A stretch of DNA of 64,000 nucleotides from Paenibacillus sp. XY044 (GTDB lineage Bacteria > Bacillota > Bacilli > Paenibacillales > Paenibacillaceae). Positions 16,516-24,706 of the stretch are shown piece after piece. The position numbers and the translations under genes were made by a program. Below the pieces are notes generated by a model. The model worked only from the letters and a program-made list of their open reading frames with translations. It ran no database searches and was not told where the DNA came from. The DNA lies in NCBI RefSeq assembly GCF_002257645.1, contig NZ_NQMO01000008.1, positions 124,001-188,000 on the forward strand, read 5' to 3'. The first letter of the stretch is position 1, and every line of letters begins with the position of its first letter.

Positions 16516-16812
16516 GTGCAAGCCTGGTTTGCAGCGCATCCGATTATCTCCTATATCATCATCTTTGTGCTGATCACCTACGTGTACAACAAGGTGTTTC
16601 GGGTCAAACAGAAGCTTCCGCTTCTCAAAGAAATTCTGCTGTATGTCCTGATGGCCATCGGTTCCGGAATGCTGCTGATTTTTCAGCACGACAAGCTTCC
16701 GATCATTCAATGCCTGCTTGTCGCGGTAGCCTTAATGTTTACGGTGCGTATTCGTTACTTCATGGAAGCACGGCAGAAGAAGAAAGCCGAAGCGGCTGCC
16801 AAGCGGGTTTGA
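16516..16812 (+). CDS. YlaH-like small membrane protein
   Basis: 98 residues starting at GTG 16516, with GGAAGGAGTG upstream. There are three hydrophobic segments (~8-26, ~37-56 and ~62-78) and a highly basic C-terminal tail (RQKKKAEAAAKRV). It corresponds to B. subtilis YlaH by position directly after typA and by size and topology. The function is unknown. The 45-bp gap makes cotranscription with typA likely. Confidence 0.8.
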   Translation: MQAWFAAHPIISYIIIFVLITYVYNKVFRVKQKLPLLKEILLYVLMAIGSGMLLIFQHDKLPIIQCLLVAVALMFTVRIRYFMEARQKKKAEAAAKRV

Positions 16813-16905
16813 CGGCCCGCCTATGGCCCGGCTCTTTACAACATATTGAAGGTTGTCATCGTTTATAGAGAGATTGACTCAAAATAAATGAAAAAGGTGT
16901 TTGAA

Positions 16906-17985
16906 ATGAGTTCCAGCAATACCAATCTACCTCCAAGATCTCAGGGCGGCACTCCGAAAGGGAAAGTGCCACCAAAGAAAAAGAAGAAGAAGAGCGGGTT
17001 CAAAACGTTTTTGAAATTCGTGTTGATTCTTATCATATTGGCGGTGCTCGCTGTAGCGGGTTACGCGGGATATCTGTATTACAAAGCGGATCATGGCGTG
17101 CTGGACACGGGTGTGGATGCACCTGTGGCTCCTTCCAAATCCGCCAAGGTCAAGCCGATTACGATGCTGCTGCTCGGAACGGACTACCGTCCGGAGACGA
17201 AGACCCACCTATCGGACGTCATGATGATCGCCGCCTTTAACCCGGATACGAAATCGGCGACGCTGGTATCGATTCCGCGCGATACGAAGATCGAGCTCAA
17301 AGGTTACCGGGAGAACAAGGCTAACGCCTACTATCCGAATTTCCTGGCAGATGAGAAAGAGTCCGGAATCAAGGCAACCGATGAGATGAAGACGATGTTT
17401 TCCAAGTATTTGGACATCGATATCGATTATGTGACGGTTCTGAACTTCCAGGCCTTCCGCGATGCGGTAGATGCGCTGGGCGGTGTTGACGTTACCGTCG
17501 ACAAGAACATGTGTTATCGGGATAAAGCGGACGGAACGGACATCAACCTGAAGAAGGGCGAGCAGGAACTGAACGGTAAGCAGGCTCTCGATTTCGTGCG
17601 CTACCGGAAGTCCAACTGCCGTCCGAAAACAGACGCTTCCGACGATTTTGACCGCAACCGCAGACAGAACGAAGTTCTTCACTCCCTGATCGATAAGATG
17701 CAGACGTTCAAGGGCGTAACCAGCCTGGGCGGAGTGCTGGATGCCATGGATAACAACATGGAAACCGACATCGAGAAGGATCAATTGAAGAATATCATTG
17801 CGACATATTGGAAAATTAAAAAAGAAGACGTCAAATTCATGCCGATTACCGGCAACTGGAAAAGTCCTTACGTGTATGTAGACGGTGACGAGCTGGATAA
17901 AGCAAAGCAGGCATTGAAGGACGAGCTTGCCGGCAAGACTGCCGTGGAAGCCGGTACTTCTGCGGATGAAACTTCAAATCCGTAA
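16906..17985 (+). CDS. LCP-family (LytR-CpsA-Psr) cell-wall glycopolymer ligase
   Basis: 359 residues from ATG 16906; AAAGGTG (16894-16900) fits this start, whereas the in-frame ATG at 16888 has no site. A short lysine-rich cytoplasmic N-terminus (PPKKKKKKSG) is followed by one membrane helix (~20-45) and an extracellular LCP domain. The latter has LLGTDYRP, HLSDVMMIAAF, LVSIPRDTKIEL, GGVDVTVDKNM and ALDFVRYRKSN; the arginines and aspartates of these motifs bind the polyprenyl-phosphate substrate. LCP proteins attach teichoic acids or other glycopolymers to peptidoglycan. It lies between ylaH and ylaJ-like genes, where B. subtilis has ylaI. Confidence 0.93.
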   Translation: MSSSNTNLPPRSQGGTPKGKVPPKKKKKKSGFKTFLKFVLILIILAVLAVAGYAGYLYYKADHGVLDTGVDAPVAPSKSAKVKPITMLLLGTDYRPETKTHLSDVMMIAAFNPDTKSATLVSIPRDTKIELKGYRENKANAYYPNFLADEKESGIKATDEMKTMFSKYLDIDIDYVTVLNFQAFRDAVDALGGVDVTVDKNMCYRDKADGTDINLKKGEQELNGKQALDFVRYRKSNCRPKTDASDDFDRNRRQNEVLHSLIDKMQTFKGVTSLGGVLDAMDNNMETDIEKDQLKNIIATYWKIKKEDVKFMPITGNWKSPYVYVDGDELDKAKQALKDELAGKTAVEAGTSADETSNP

Positions 17986-17987
17986 AG

Positions 17988-18017
17988 TTGGGTGCAAGTT
18001 TTGGGACGACATATAAT
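17988..18017 (+). promoter_or_regulatory. Promoter of the 41-codon gene
   Basis: -35 TTGGGT (17988-17993), 18-nt spacer, -10 TATAAT (18012-18017), starting right after the LCP stop codon. A second overlapping TATAAT occupies 18017-18022. Confidence 0.55.
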
Positions 18018-18057
18018 ATAATAGAGTACAATGGAACCTGTACAGGAGGTCAGTGCG

Positions 18058-18183
18058 ATGTCCGAGACGGTTACGAAGTGGACTCCTATATATGAAATGC
18101 AACGTCAACCAGCCGTATATCCGTCTGTGCCGACTTCTGCTGAATCCGGTGTATGTTTTGATGCGCCATGCAAAAAAGCCTAG
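18058..18183 (+). CDS. Unknown 41-residue protein
   Basis: A short gene encoding 41 residues, from MSETVTKW to GVCFDAPCKKA. Support: a strong CAGGAGGT site 8 nt before the ATG, a TATAAT promoter ~40 bp upstream, and a terminator whose 5' arm overlaps its last codons. Together these make a compact, self-contained transcription unit of ~200 nt. The peptide is proline-rich with no signal sequence or membrane segment, and has two cysteines near the C-terminus (VCFDAPC). I recognise no family. It may be a small protein, a peptide precursor or a leader-type peptide. Confidence 0.6.
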   Translation: MSETVTKWTPIYEMQRQPAVYPSVPTSAESGVCFDAPCKKA

Positions 18184-18210
18184 TGATCTGATCACTGGGC
18201 TTTTTCTTTT
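18173..18210 (+). terminator. Terminator overlapping the end of the 41-codon gene
   Basis: AGCCTAGTGATC pairs with GATCACTGGGCT (one G-U pair), flanked by A-run and T-run. It can also serve the convergent lipoprotein gene that ends at 18255. Confidence 0.85.
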
Positions 18211-18254
18211 TCGCAAAATTTGTTGATTCGGCTGGAATTTCGCCTATCCTGCGC

Positions 18255-18818
18255 TTAGCGGGTTGGGCTTGGCGAAGAAGGGCTGTTCTGACGCGATTTG
18301 ACATCGCGCGGAAGCTGCGGCACAATCCGGCCGACAATATCCGCCAGTTCGGAGGCGAATCCCGATACGGGTTCCCCCTTCTGGATGTGCTGGCCGATTT
18401 CGGCAATTCGGCTGGACAAATCCATGTCGGCCGTCACAAGGGCGTTTTTGCCCCGAGGATCCTTTTTGAGTGCTTCGGCGACCGTATACTTAATGGTACC
18501 GACGCGCGAACGCGTCAAACTGCCGTCTACATCGATGCCCACAACGGCAGTATTGCCAAATACGACAGCATGCGCTTTTTTCACACCGTTAACCTTTTCG
18601 GCGATGTTCTCCAAATGATCCTTTAAAGCAAGGTCCGTTGTATCTTCTGCAGAACGCACGGCCGTGTTTCCTGCAGACCGGAGTGAAAGGCGGTGATGGT
18701 CTCCGGTAGAGGCGGCTGTCGGCCCTTGTTGACTTTGAGGAGAGGGTGATGCAGTGTTCCGATGATTACAACCGCTCAGTAGAGCCATAGTTAACACAAC
18801 GAGCAAAAACATTCTCAT
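18255..18818 (-). CDS. YhcN/YlaJ-family sporulation lipoprotein
   Basis: 187 residues from the ATG at 18818, chosen because the signal peptide MRMFLLVVLTMALLSGC starts there and AAAGGA lies ~10 nt upstream. Lipobox LLSGC marks Cys17 for lipidation. The body carries the YhcN/YlaJ domain (LENIAEKVNGVKKAHAVVFG, AVVGIDVDG, VAEALKKDP). Family members are spore-membrane or cortex-associated lipoproteins implicated in germination. It is divergent from the PhoH-type gene, as ylaJ and ylaK are adjacent in B. subtilis. Confidence 0.87.
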   Translation of the reverse strand: MRMFLLVVLTMALLSGCNHRNTASPSPQSQQGPTAASTGDHHRLSLRSAGNTAVRSAEDTTDLALKDHLENIAEKVNGVKKAHAVVFGNTAVVGIDVDGSLTRSRVGTIKYTVAEALKKDPRGKNALVTADMDLSSRIAEIGQHIQKGEPVSGFASELADIVGRIVPQLPRDVKSRQNSPSSPSPTR

Positions 18819-18926
18819 ATGTGATCGTCCTTTCCAGGTCATAAATTGGCATGACGGGTTGTAACTTAGGATGTCCATGACGTAATAATTTATGTGTTTA
18901 TTATGAGTTCAGTGGAGGGAGAAAGT

Positions 18927-20261
18927 ATGAGAAAGATATTTGTACTGGATACCAATGTGCTGCTGCATGATCCCGGGGCCATATATGCTTTTGATGAACA
19001 CGAAGTCGTCATTCCGGCCGTTGTGCTGGAAGAAATAGACTCCAAAAAACGAAATGCCGACGAAATCGGGAGAAATGCGCGGACGGTGTCCCGCCTGCTG
19101 GACGGATTGAGGGAAAACGGCGGTCATTTGCACAGCGGGGTGCTTCTGGAAAACGGGGGCAGCCTAAAAGTGGAGCTGAATCACCGCAGTTTTGTCAAAG
19201 TACAAGAGATGTTCGGCGAAATGTCCAACGATAACCGCATTTTGGCAGTCGCCTTAAATTATCATCTGGAAGAGCAAGGCAAGGAGGAGCCTACGTCGGT
19301 GGTGCTGGTAAGCAAGGACGTGCTCGTTCGCATCAAGGCGGACGTGCTCGGCCTCGTGACCCAGGATTATTTATCCGACCGGACCGTAGGTCCTGGAGAT
19401 CTGTATACCGGATATTCTACACTGAAGGTGCATCCTTCCATCATCGACGAGTTTTATTCGTACCGCTTCTTGTCCATCAAACCGCTGCAGCTGCCATATT
19501 CGCTGTATCCGCATGAATTCGTCATTCTAAAAGACGAAATGGGGAGCACCAAATCGGCCTTGCTGAAGGTGAATGCGGATGCGCTCCGTTTGGAGCCGCT
19601 CTACTTGAGCAATGATTCGGTGTGGGGGATCAGCGCCCGCAACGCGCAGCAGCGAATGGCGCTGGAGCTGCTGCTTAACGACGATATTCCGATCGTAACG
19701 ATTACCGGAAAGGCCGGTACGGGTAAAACGCTGCTAGCCTTGGCAGCCGGCCTGATGAAGGTCGAAGACGAACATAAATACAAAAAACTGCTGATCGCAA
19801 GGCCAGTCGTTCCGATGGGCAAGGATATCGGTTATCTCCCCGGAGAAAAGGATGAAAAGCTTCGTCCGTGGATGCAGCCGATATACGACAACCTGGAGTT
19901 TTTGTTCGATACGAAAAAGTCGGGCGATATCGATAAAATTTTAATGGGTCTGGGCAGCATCCAGGTCGAGGCGCTGACTTATATCCGCGGACGGTCCATC
20001 CCCGGCCAGTTTATTATCGTGGACGAAGCCCAGAACTTATCCCGCCACGAAGTGAAAACGATCGTATCCAGGGTAGGAGAGGGAAGCAAGATCATTCTGA
20101 TGGGCGATCCCGAGCAGATCGATCATCCGTACCTGGATGCCTCCAGCAACGGGCTGACCTATATCGTGGAGAAATTCAAGCAGGAAGGAATCAGCGGACA
20201 CATTACCTTGGAAAAGGGTGAGCGCTCCAAGCTGGCCCAGCTGGCAGCCGATTTGCTGTGA
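18927..20261 (+). CDS. PIN-domain PhoH-type ATPase (YlaK/PhoH2-like)
   Basis: 444 residues from ATG 18927 (GTGGAGGGAG upstream). The N-terminal PIN domain (~1-140) has VLDTNVLLHD and further acidic residues expected for a metal-dependent RNase. The C-terminal PhoH P-loop ATPase has Walker A GKAGTGKT (261-268), Walker B FIIVDEAQN (362-370) and the arginine-rich GERS motif near the end. PhoH2 proteins of this architecture have been described as RNA helicase/RNases in mycobacteria. In B. subtilis the homologue is ylaK. A terminator follows at 20320. Confidence 0.92.
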   Translation: MRKIFVLDTNVLLHDPGAIYAFDEHEVVIPAVVLEEIDSKKRNADEIGRNARTVSRLLDGLRENGGHLHSGVLLENGGSLKVELNHRSFVKVQEMFGEMSNDNRILAVALNYHLEEQGKEEPTSVVLVSKDVLVRIKADVLGLVTQDYLSDRTVGPGDLYTGYSTLKVHPSIIDEFYSYRFLSIKPLQLPYSLYPHEFVILKDEMGSTKSALLKVNADALRLEPLYLSNDSVWGISARNAQQRMALELLLNDDIPIVTITGKAGTGKTLLALAAGLMKVEDEHKYKKLLIARPVVPMGKDIGYLPGEKDEKLRPWMQPIYDNLEFLFDTKKSGDIDKILMGLGSIQVEALTYIRGRSIPGQFIIVDEAQNLSRHEVKTIVSRVGEGSKIILMGDPEQIDHPYLDASSNGLTYIVEKFKQEGISGHITLEKGERSKLAQLAADLL

Positions 20262-20319
20262 TCTCATTGGCCGTCACTATTTCCCGAGAAATGATGTGGA
20301 GAGGCAACCAATAAAGAAG

Positions 20320-20361
20320 TCCCCCTCGTCCGGTTCAATGGAATCGGCAGGGGGATTTTTT
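20320..20361 (+). terminator. Terminator after the PhoH-type gene
   Basis: TCCCCCT and AGGGGGA arms, with an inner CCGGTTC/GAATCGG stem (one mismatch), are followed by TTTTTT. Confidence 0.8.
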
Positions 20362-20672
20362 GAAATTTAACAATTTTGGCCAGCAAGTCGAATACATTTG
20401 AATTACAATAAAGACATTCATAGGCGGGTTCGCCCCTTGGATCTAGACTTATTTACCTTATATTGTAATTAATAGTAATTAATATAAGTATTTACATAAA
20501 AATGTCCATCAACATACAATCTAAGAATTTAGACCGCATTTAGCGGTAATTTTTCTTGCCATATAAGGAAGCCGGTGAAGCTTATACTTTATTATATCTA
20601 AAAAAAATAGGACAAGCGCCCTATGAATTTGCTAAAATGTTGTATAAGTATTGTGAGGGGAGGCCTAGAGAC
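20362..20672. other. AT-rich intergenic region ahead of orphan binding protein
   Basis: No gene seen. It contains a near-palindrome at about 20453-20486 (CTTATATTGTAATTA against TAATTAATATAAG) and a short hairpin ACCGC-ATTTA-GCGGT (20533-20547) followed by AATTTTT, which could be a weak attenuator. I found no promoter with a well-spaced -35 and -10. Confidence 0.4.
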
Positions 20673-21893
20673 TTGAGGCGGAAAAATTACTGGCTCCTGT
20701 TTGCCATTTTGCTGCTCTCTTTAACCACTTTATCCCAGGGTCAAGAGTTATCACAGACACCATCGGGTCATGAAGAGGAAGACGATGCGTCTCTATTTCC
20801 TCAGCCTTCCACGCAAGAACGAACGTCCCAATCCCCCATCCGGGTTATCGTGCACCTGAGCAATGAGGATTTTAAGCAGCTCGTTGAGCTGAATCATACA
20901 TACGTCAGCGACACCGGAGCTACGGTGGAATTGAACAACATCCCGGATGCCGATGCGTACCTTCAGCTGAAATCCGCCTTGTCCGTAGGGGAAGGCCCGG
21001 ATGTCATGCTCATCAACAGTTCGTGGGTCCGCCCGATGGCATCCCGTGGTTACCTGCTGCCAGTCGAATCCTACACAAGCAATCGTGCGGAGAGCGACAC
21101 CATAAACCCGCTGTTGCAAGAGGTGGAATGGAACGGCTACCAGTGGGGGACGCCCGCCGATATGAATCCATATGTGCTGGTATGGAACAAAAAAGCGCTA
21201 AATTCGCTTGGAATGACGGATATTCCAGGCGATATCAGCAGTTGGAAGGACCTCCTGAGCAAGGCGAAGAATCGTGGACATCAAAAGCTGCTGGAGATAT
21301 CATCCGGAGACGGCTACGATGCTGCGGCTTTATTGGGAGCACTGGGCACCGACCCGCTAAACCCAAGCCAAATATCCTTGGAGTGGATAGATAAAGCCCG
21401 TGCATTCATGCAAATCGATCATGACCCTCAAGATGCTAGTGGAACCCAGCTTCCGCTAACCTTTTCCGCCGTCTCGGAAGCGGCGGGGACTCAGACTGCA
21501 GATATGGTACTGCGCATGCCCGAACAGCTGTATGCCGTCTACCCATCACTCCTGCGCAGTCGAAGCTACGCCGTATCGGCGGGATCACAGCATGCCAAGG
21601 AAGCGGCCGAATGGATTGCGTATATGAGCTCGGCAGTCGTTCAGCAGAAATGGTACCAGGCCACAGGTAAACTTCCGGCGCTGAAGAGCCTGTACGACGA
21701 TACGGTATTCAATCCGGCCGGACTGCCGTTCCATCTCACCTCCCTGCTTCAAACAGCGGGTACTGATAAGGATGCGGGCAGGCTGCAGGCGAAGTGGGAT
21801 CTGTTTATCAAAGCTTCGGGCGAATATATTGCCGGCAAATCCACGGCCGGGGAATATGCTGAGGCTGTAGGAGGGGAAGCCGGAGGAAGCTGA
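20673..21893 (+). CDS. Extracellular solute-binding protein, orphan
   Basis: 407 residues from TTG 20673, chosen because GAGGGGAGG lies ~9 nt upstream and a signal sequence (RRKNYWLLFAILLLSLTTLSQG) begins there. Upstream in-frame codons lack a site. Downstream it has the fold pattern of family-1 sugar-type binding proteins (GPDVMLINSSWVRPMASRGYLLPV; GTPADMNPYVLVWNKKAL; AAEWIAYMSS). There is no lipobox cysteine, unusual for a Gram-positive binding protein, and no permease or ATPase gene nearby. The ligand is unknown. The terminator stem overlaps its last codons. Confidence 0.8.
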   Translation: MRRKNYWLLFAILLLSLTTLSQGQELSQTPSGHEEEDDASLFPQPSTQERTSQSPIRVIVHLSNEDFKQLVELNHTYVSDTGATVELNNIPDADAYLQLKSALSVGEGPDVMLINSSWVRPMASRGYLLPVESYTSNRAESDTINPLLQEVEWNGYQWGTPADMNPYVLVWNKKALNSLGMTDIPGDISSWKDLLSKAKNRGHQKLLEISSGDGYDAAALLGALGTDPLNPSQISLEWIDKARAFMQIDHDPQDASGTQLPLTFSAVSEAAGTQTADMVLRMPEQLYAVYPSLLRSRSYAVSAGSQHAKEAAEWIAYMSSAVVQQKWYQATGKLPALKSLYDDTVFNPAGLPFHLTSLLQTAGTDKDAGRLQAKWDLFIKASGEYIAGKSTAGEYAEAVGGEAGGS

Positions 21894-21929
21894 TCCGTTA
21901 TTCGCGGGCAGCCTCAGCTCCGGCTTTTT
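21877..21929. terminator. Terminator between convergent binding-protein and coiled-coil genes
   Basis: AAGCCGGAG (21877-21885) pairs with CTCCGGCTT (21918-21926), followed by T5. The 5' arm lies in coding sequence. Confidence 0.7.
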
Positions 21930-21933
21930 GCTG

Positions 21934-23034
21934 TTACATGGACAGCTTAAGCGTGACATGGAGGTTTTTATCCGTACTTTTCACCTCGGTCGCCTTCACG
22001 AAGGAGACGATCTGCTGCGGATAAAATCCCAAATCGAACTCTTCCTCCATCTGGCGGCATGTCGTATCCGGCAGCTCATAGTCGTTAAATACGAGTTTAT
22101 CCACATGGAACATAATGGCGTTCTGCGGCTGCACCTCCACGCTGTAGTGTCCCTGAACCTCAAGGGACAGCGTGTCGCTTTGACCGGAGGCCGTGATTTC
22201 GTCTTCGCCAAAGTGGAAGGCAAACTGCTTGAAGAGATCGTTTTTGGACCTTAGGAAAGCGTTCAGATCATCTTCCTTGATATCGATATTATAGGTCGTC
22301 CCGTTGGTTCGGATGGCTCCTTCTTGATTCTGGATGAATTCCGGGAGGTCGTTCATGGCCGAGGCGAGCGCATCGAAATAGGTTTTCACCTCGTTAAGTC
22401 CGACATTTTCCCAATAGAGCGTAAATTCCTCAATCATTTTTTTGAGCGCTTCCGGATCGCTGCTGGTGGCGATTCCCTGATCCACTTTCTGCTGCAGGGC
22501 CGATACCCGCGCCCGCTGTTCAAGCAGATTGGACTTCATTTGTTCCAGATCGGCCGTCTTTTTTTCCATGGCCAGCTTCGTGTTTTTAATCTCCTTGTAC
22601 TCCGATTGATACGCGTTAAGAACCGAGCGGTCATGCTCCATGATCATTTCGTAGACGTCATACATATGAATGAGGCTGCCCAAATCTTTGGCGGACAGCA
22701 CGGCAACGAGCAGACCTTCCCTTTCCCCCATGTAATAAGAGCGAATCACGGCTCCCGCGCGGCTCTGCTGATCCTGGATCTGCAGCAGCTTGTCTTCGAG
22801 CTGCCCGGACAGCTTGTTCAGCTCCTGCTGGACTGTCTCCTGCTGCGCGGTGATCCGCTCGATCTCCCGGTCGATTTCCACTACAGACAGGCTGTTCTGC
22901 AATATTTCGCGGTCATCGCTGCTGGCGCCGGCGGACGGATCCGCACGAAGATCGTGAACGGGGCGGAGCAGCGACAGGAACAGCATCGGCAGAAGCAGGC
23001 AGAGGATTCGCAGGCGTCGATTGTACGGCTTCAA
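21934..23034 (-). CDS. Secreted coiled-coil protein, CwlO/PcsB N-terminal-like
   Basis: 367 residues when started at the TTG at 23034, which has GGGGAGGG 10 nt upstream; upstream ATGs lack a site. A signal peptide (RRLRILCLLLPMLFLSLL, cleavage probably after LRA) is followed by a long coiled coil (~45-190: EIDREIERITAQQETVQQEL; KKTADLEQMKSNLLEQRARV). The pattern resembles the N-terminal part of CwlO/PcsB-type wall hydrolases or their activators. The C-terminal ~170 residues contain no NlpC/P60, CHAP or M23 motif, so it is probably not itself a hydrolase. Wall remodelling is a guess from architecture. Confidence 0.75.
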   Translation of the reverse strand: MKPYNRRLRILCLLLPMLFLSLLRPVHDLRADPSAGASSDDREILQNSLSVVEIDREIERITAQQETVQQELNKLSGQLEDKLLQIQDQQSRAGAVIRSYYMGEREGLLVAVLSAKDLGSLIHMYDVYEMIMEHDRSVLNAYQSEYKEIKNTKLAMEKKTADLEQMKSNLLEQRARVSALQQKVDQGIATSSDPEALKKMIEEFTLYWENVGLNEVKTYFDALASAMNDLPEFIQNQEGAIRTNGTTYNIDIKEDDLNAFLRSKNDLFKQFAFHFGEDEITASGQSDTLSLEVQGHYSVEVQPQNAIMFHVDKLVFNDYELPDTTCRQMEEEFDLGFYPQQIVSFVKATEVKSTDKNLHVTLKLSM

Positions 23035-23191
23035 TGGATTTGATCCCTCCCCATGGTTGTCCATTGTAAATATATGATTCAACCGTAAAAAATATCATCT
23101 CTCTTGGAGCCTGTCAGATTAGACAAGCCAAATAACCGCAGCACACGAATTCAGATCCGTTGCGGCGACTCCAAAAAAATCCGCATAAGCG

Positions 23192-23231
23192 AAAAAAGCG
23201 ACCCGGCATTGGATGTCGGATCGCTTTTTTT
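23192..23231 (-). terminator. Terminator after DUF2626 gene (reads on minus strand)
   Basis: An 18-bp stem with two G-U-type mismatches lies between AAAAAAGCGACCC and GGATCGCTTTTTT. A/T runs on both sides make it usable in either direction. Its position suits the minus-strand gene ending at 23252. Confidence 0.8.
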
Positions 23232-23251
23232 GGGGTTCTCTAATGATCGGA

Positions 23252-23488
23252 TTAAAGCGGTAAGCCCATTTTGAATACTGTCCAATAGCTGAAACCGGTA
23301 AACGTCACGATCATATAGCCCCAGAAGAGAAGAATGTAAGTTCTCTCCGTAAATTTCAGATACCCCAAGATGACGAAAAATGCGGTCTGTACGAAGAACA
23401 ACAGAGCCATCTCGACCATGTTGCCGGCATATGCCATAAGCCCGATTGCGAGCGTAAAGAACCCGAGTACTCGAAACATGCGTGCCAC
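23252..23488 (-). CDS. DUF2626 small membrane protein (YqgY-like)
   Basis: 78 residues starting at GTG 23488, preceded on the minus strand by AAGGAGAGGGG. The pattern RMFRVLGFFTLAIGLMAY, ALLFFVQTAFFVILGYLKFTER and GFSYWTVFKM matches the DUF2626 family, which includes B. subtilis YqgY. It has about three hydrophobic segments. The function is unknown; the family is confined to spore-formers and their relatives. Confidence 0.85.
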   Translation of the reverse strand: MARMFRVLGFFTLAIGLMAYAGNMVEMALLFFVQTAFFVILGYLKFTERTYILLFWGYMIVTFTGFSYWTVFKMGLPL

Positions 23489-23816
23489 GTTATATCCCCC
23501 TCTCCTTATGTACGGTCATAGCTAAGCTACGTATCATTATATCGTTAACCCAAAATTGTGTAAACGAAAAAGTTGTTTTTATTATTGTGGTCCCGTAGAG
23601 ACAAAGTATACATCGCCTTGTATCGGCAAATTTCCAATATGAGGGTATGAGCACTTTGCAAATTGGCAATACAATTTAGTATCAAATAGATTCTATGAAC
23701 TCTATGAGAAGCATAGAAATGAAAATAAGCAGCTGTTATACCTTATTCAGTACCCGGTAAACAATCCGGTTATGGAGACGGGTTATTTTAGGATGTTGTT
23801 AGGAGGGTTTTGTTGC
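23489..23816. other. Intergenic region upstream of rsfA-like gene
   Basis: No gene seen. It is AT-rich near 23490-23720 with a possible promoter TTGGCA (23663-23668), 18 nt, TAGATT (23687-23692). It also has a loose inverted repeat ACCCG...CGGGT near 23753-23783 just before the ribosome binding site. A sigma-F promoter, expected from the B. subtilis parallel, was looked for and not found with good spacing. Confidence 0.3.
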
Positions 23817-24467
23817 ATGACAGCAGTTAGACAAGATGCATGGAGCAGCGAGGATGACCTTATTTTGGCGGAAGTCACTTTAAGGCATATCCGGGAAGGA
23901 AGCACTCAGCTGGCCGCTTTTGAGGAAGTGGGCGAAAAAATCGGAAGGACGGCGGCAGCCTGCGGATTCCGCTGGAACAGCTGTGTCCGCAAGAAGTATG
24001 AGGAAGCGATCAGCCTGGCCAAAACGCAGCGCCAGAAACGGAGCTATTATAAGAAGCAGCCGGCAAATTCGGGGATTCAGGTGGCCGGTTTAGGTCTATC
24101 CGAGTCAGAGGTTGGTTACTACAAAGTGGACGGAGCCAGTGAAGAAACGCTCTCCATCGATGCCGTTATCCGATTTTTGAAGCAGTGGAAAGGGAGTCTT
24201 CAGGAAAACGGACGGCAGCTGAAAATGCTGGAAAAGGAGCTCCGCGAAAAAGAAGAAGAGCTGAACAATTTGAGAAGGGTCAACGAACGGCTCTCCCGGG
24301 AAGTCAGCGAAGTTCAAACCGATTACAGGGTTGTTAATGACGACTACAAAGCGCTTATTCAAATTATGGACCGGGCACGCAGGCTTGCCTTTTTGAACGA
24401 AGAGGATGAGGAACTGAAGTCGCGGTTCAAGATGGATGCGAATGGCAATTTGGAGCGGATCGAGTAA
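23817..24467 (+). CDS. RsfA-family prespore transcription regulator
   Basis: 216 residues from ATG 23817 (TAGGAGGGT upstream). The N-terminal SANT/Myb-like domain reads TAVRQDAWSSEDDLILAEVTLRHIREGSTQLAAFEEVG then RTAAACGFRWNSCVRKKY, near-identical in pattern to B. subtilis RsfA and YlbO. The C-terminal half is a coiled coil (LKMLEKELREKEEELNNLRRVNERL) with a charged tail. RsfA fine-tunes sigma-F-dependent transcription in the forespore. In B. subtilis ylbO lies just upstream of ylbQ and the division cluster, the same neighbourhood as here. Confidence 0.9.
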   Translation: MTAVRQDAWSSEDDLILAEVTLRHIREGSTQLAAFEEVGEKIGRTAAACGFRWNSCVRKKYEEAISLAKTQRQKRSYYKKQPANSGIQVAGLGLSESEVGYYKVDGASEETLSIDAVIRFLKQWKGSLQENGRQLKMLEKELREKEEELNNLRRVNERLSREVSEVQTDYRVVNDDYKALIQIMDRARRLAFLNEEDEELKSRFKMDANGNLERIE

Positions 24468-24495
24468 AGTCAGTACAGAACGCTGTGTATTGCAT

Positions 24496-24542
24496 ACCCC
24501 GTGCGGATGCGTGAAATTTGCGCACACCGAACGGGTTTTTTC
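24496..24542 (+). terminator. Terminator after rsfA-like gene (first)
   Basis: The CCCGT/ACGGG outer stem with inner GTGCG/CGCAC pairing is followed by TTTTTT. Confidence 0.6.
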
Positions 24543-24607
24543 GCATATAGGGAATTTATTTTCCCGAGGGTCCTGGCAAAGAAAAGGAATCCGTACCGAA
24601 GTAATCC

Positions 24608-24629
24608 CCCCGCATCGCGGGGTTTTTTT
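24608..24629 (+). terminator. Second tandem terminator before panE-like gene
   Basis: CCCCGC-ATC-GCGGGG hairpin followed by T7. Confidence 0.8.
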
Positions 24630-24706
24630 GTGTCAGCAAGCCTTATTGGTCACGGATGCGCTATAATAGGATTCAGAAGAAATCATTTGACACGGAGGAT
24701 ACGCGA

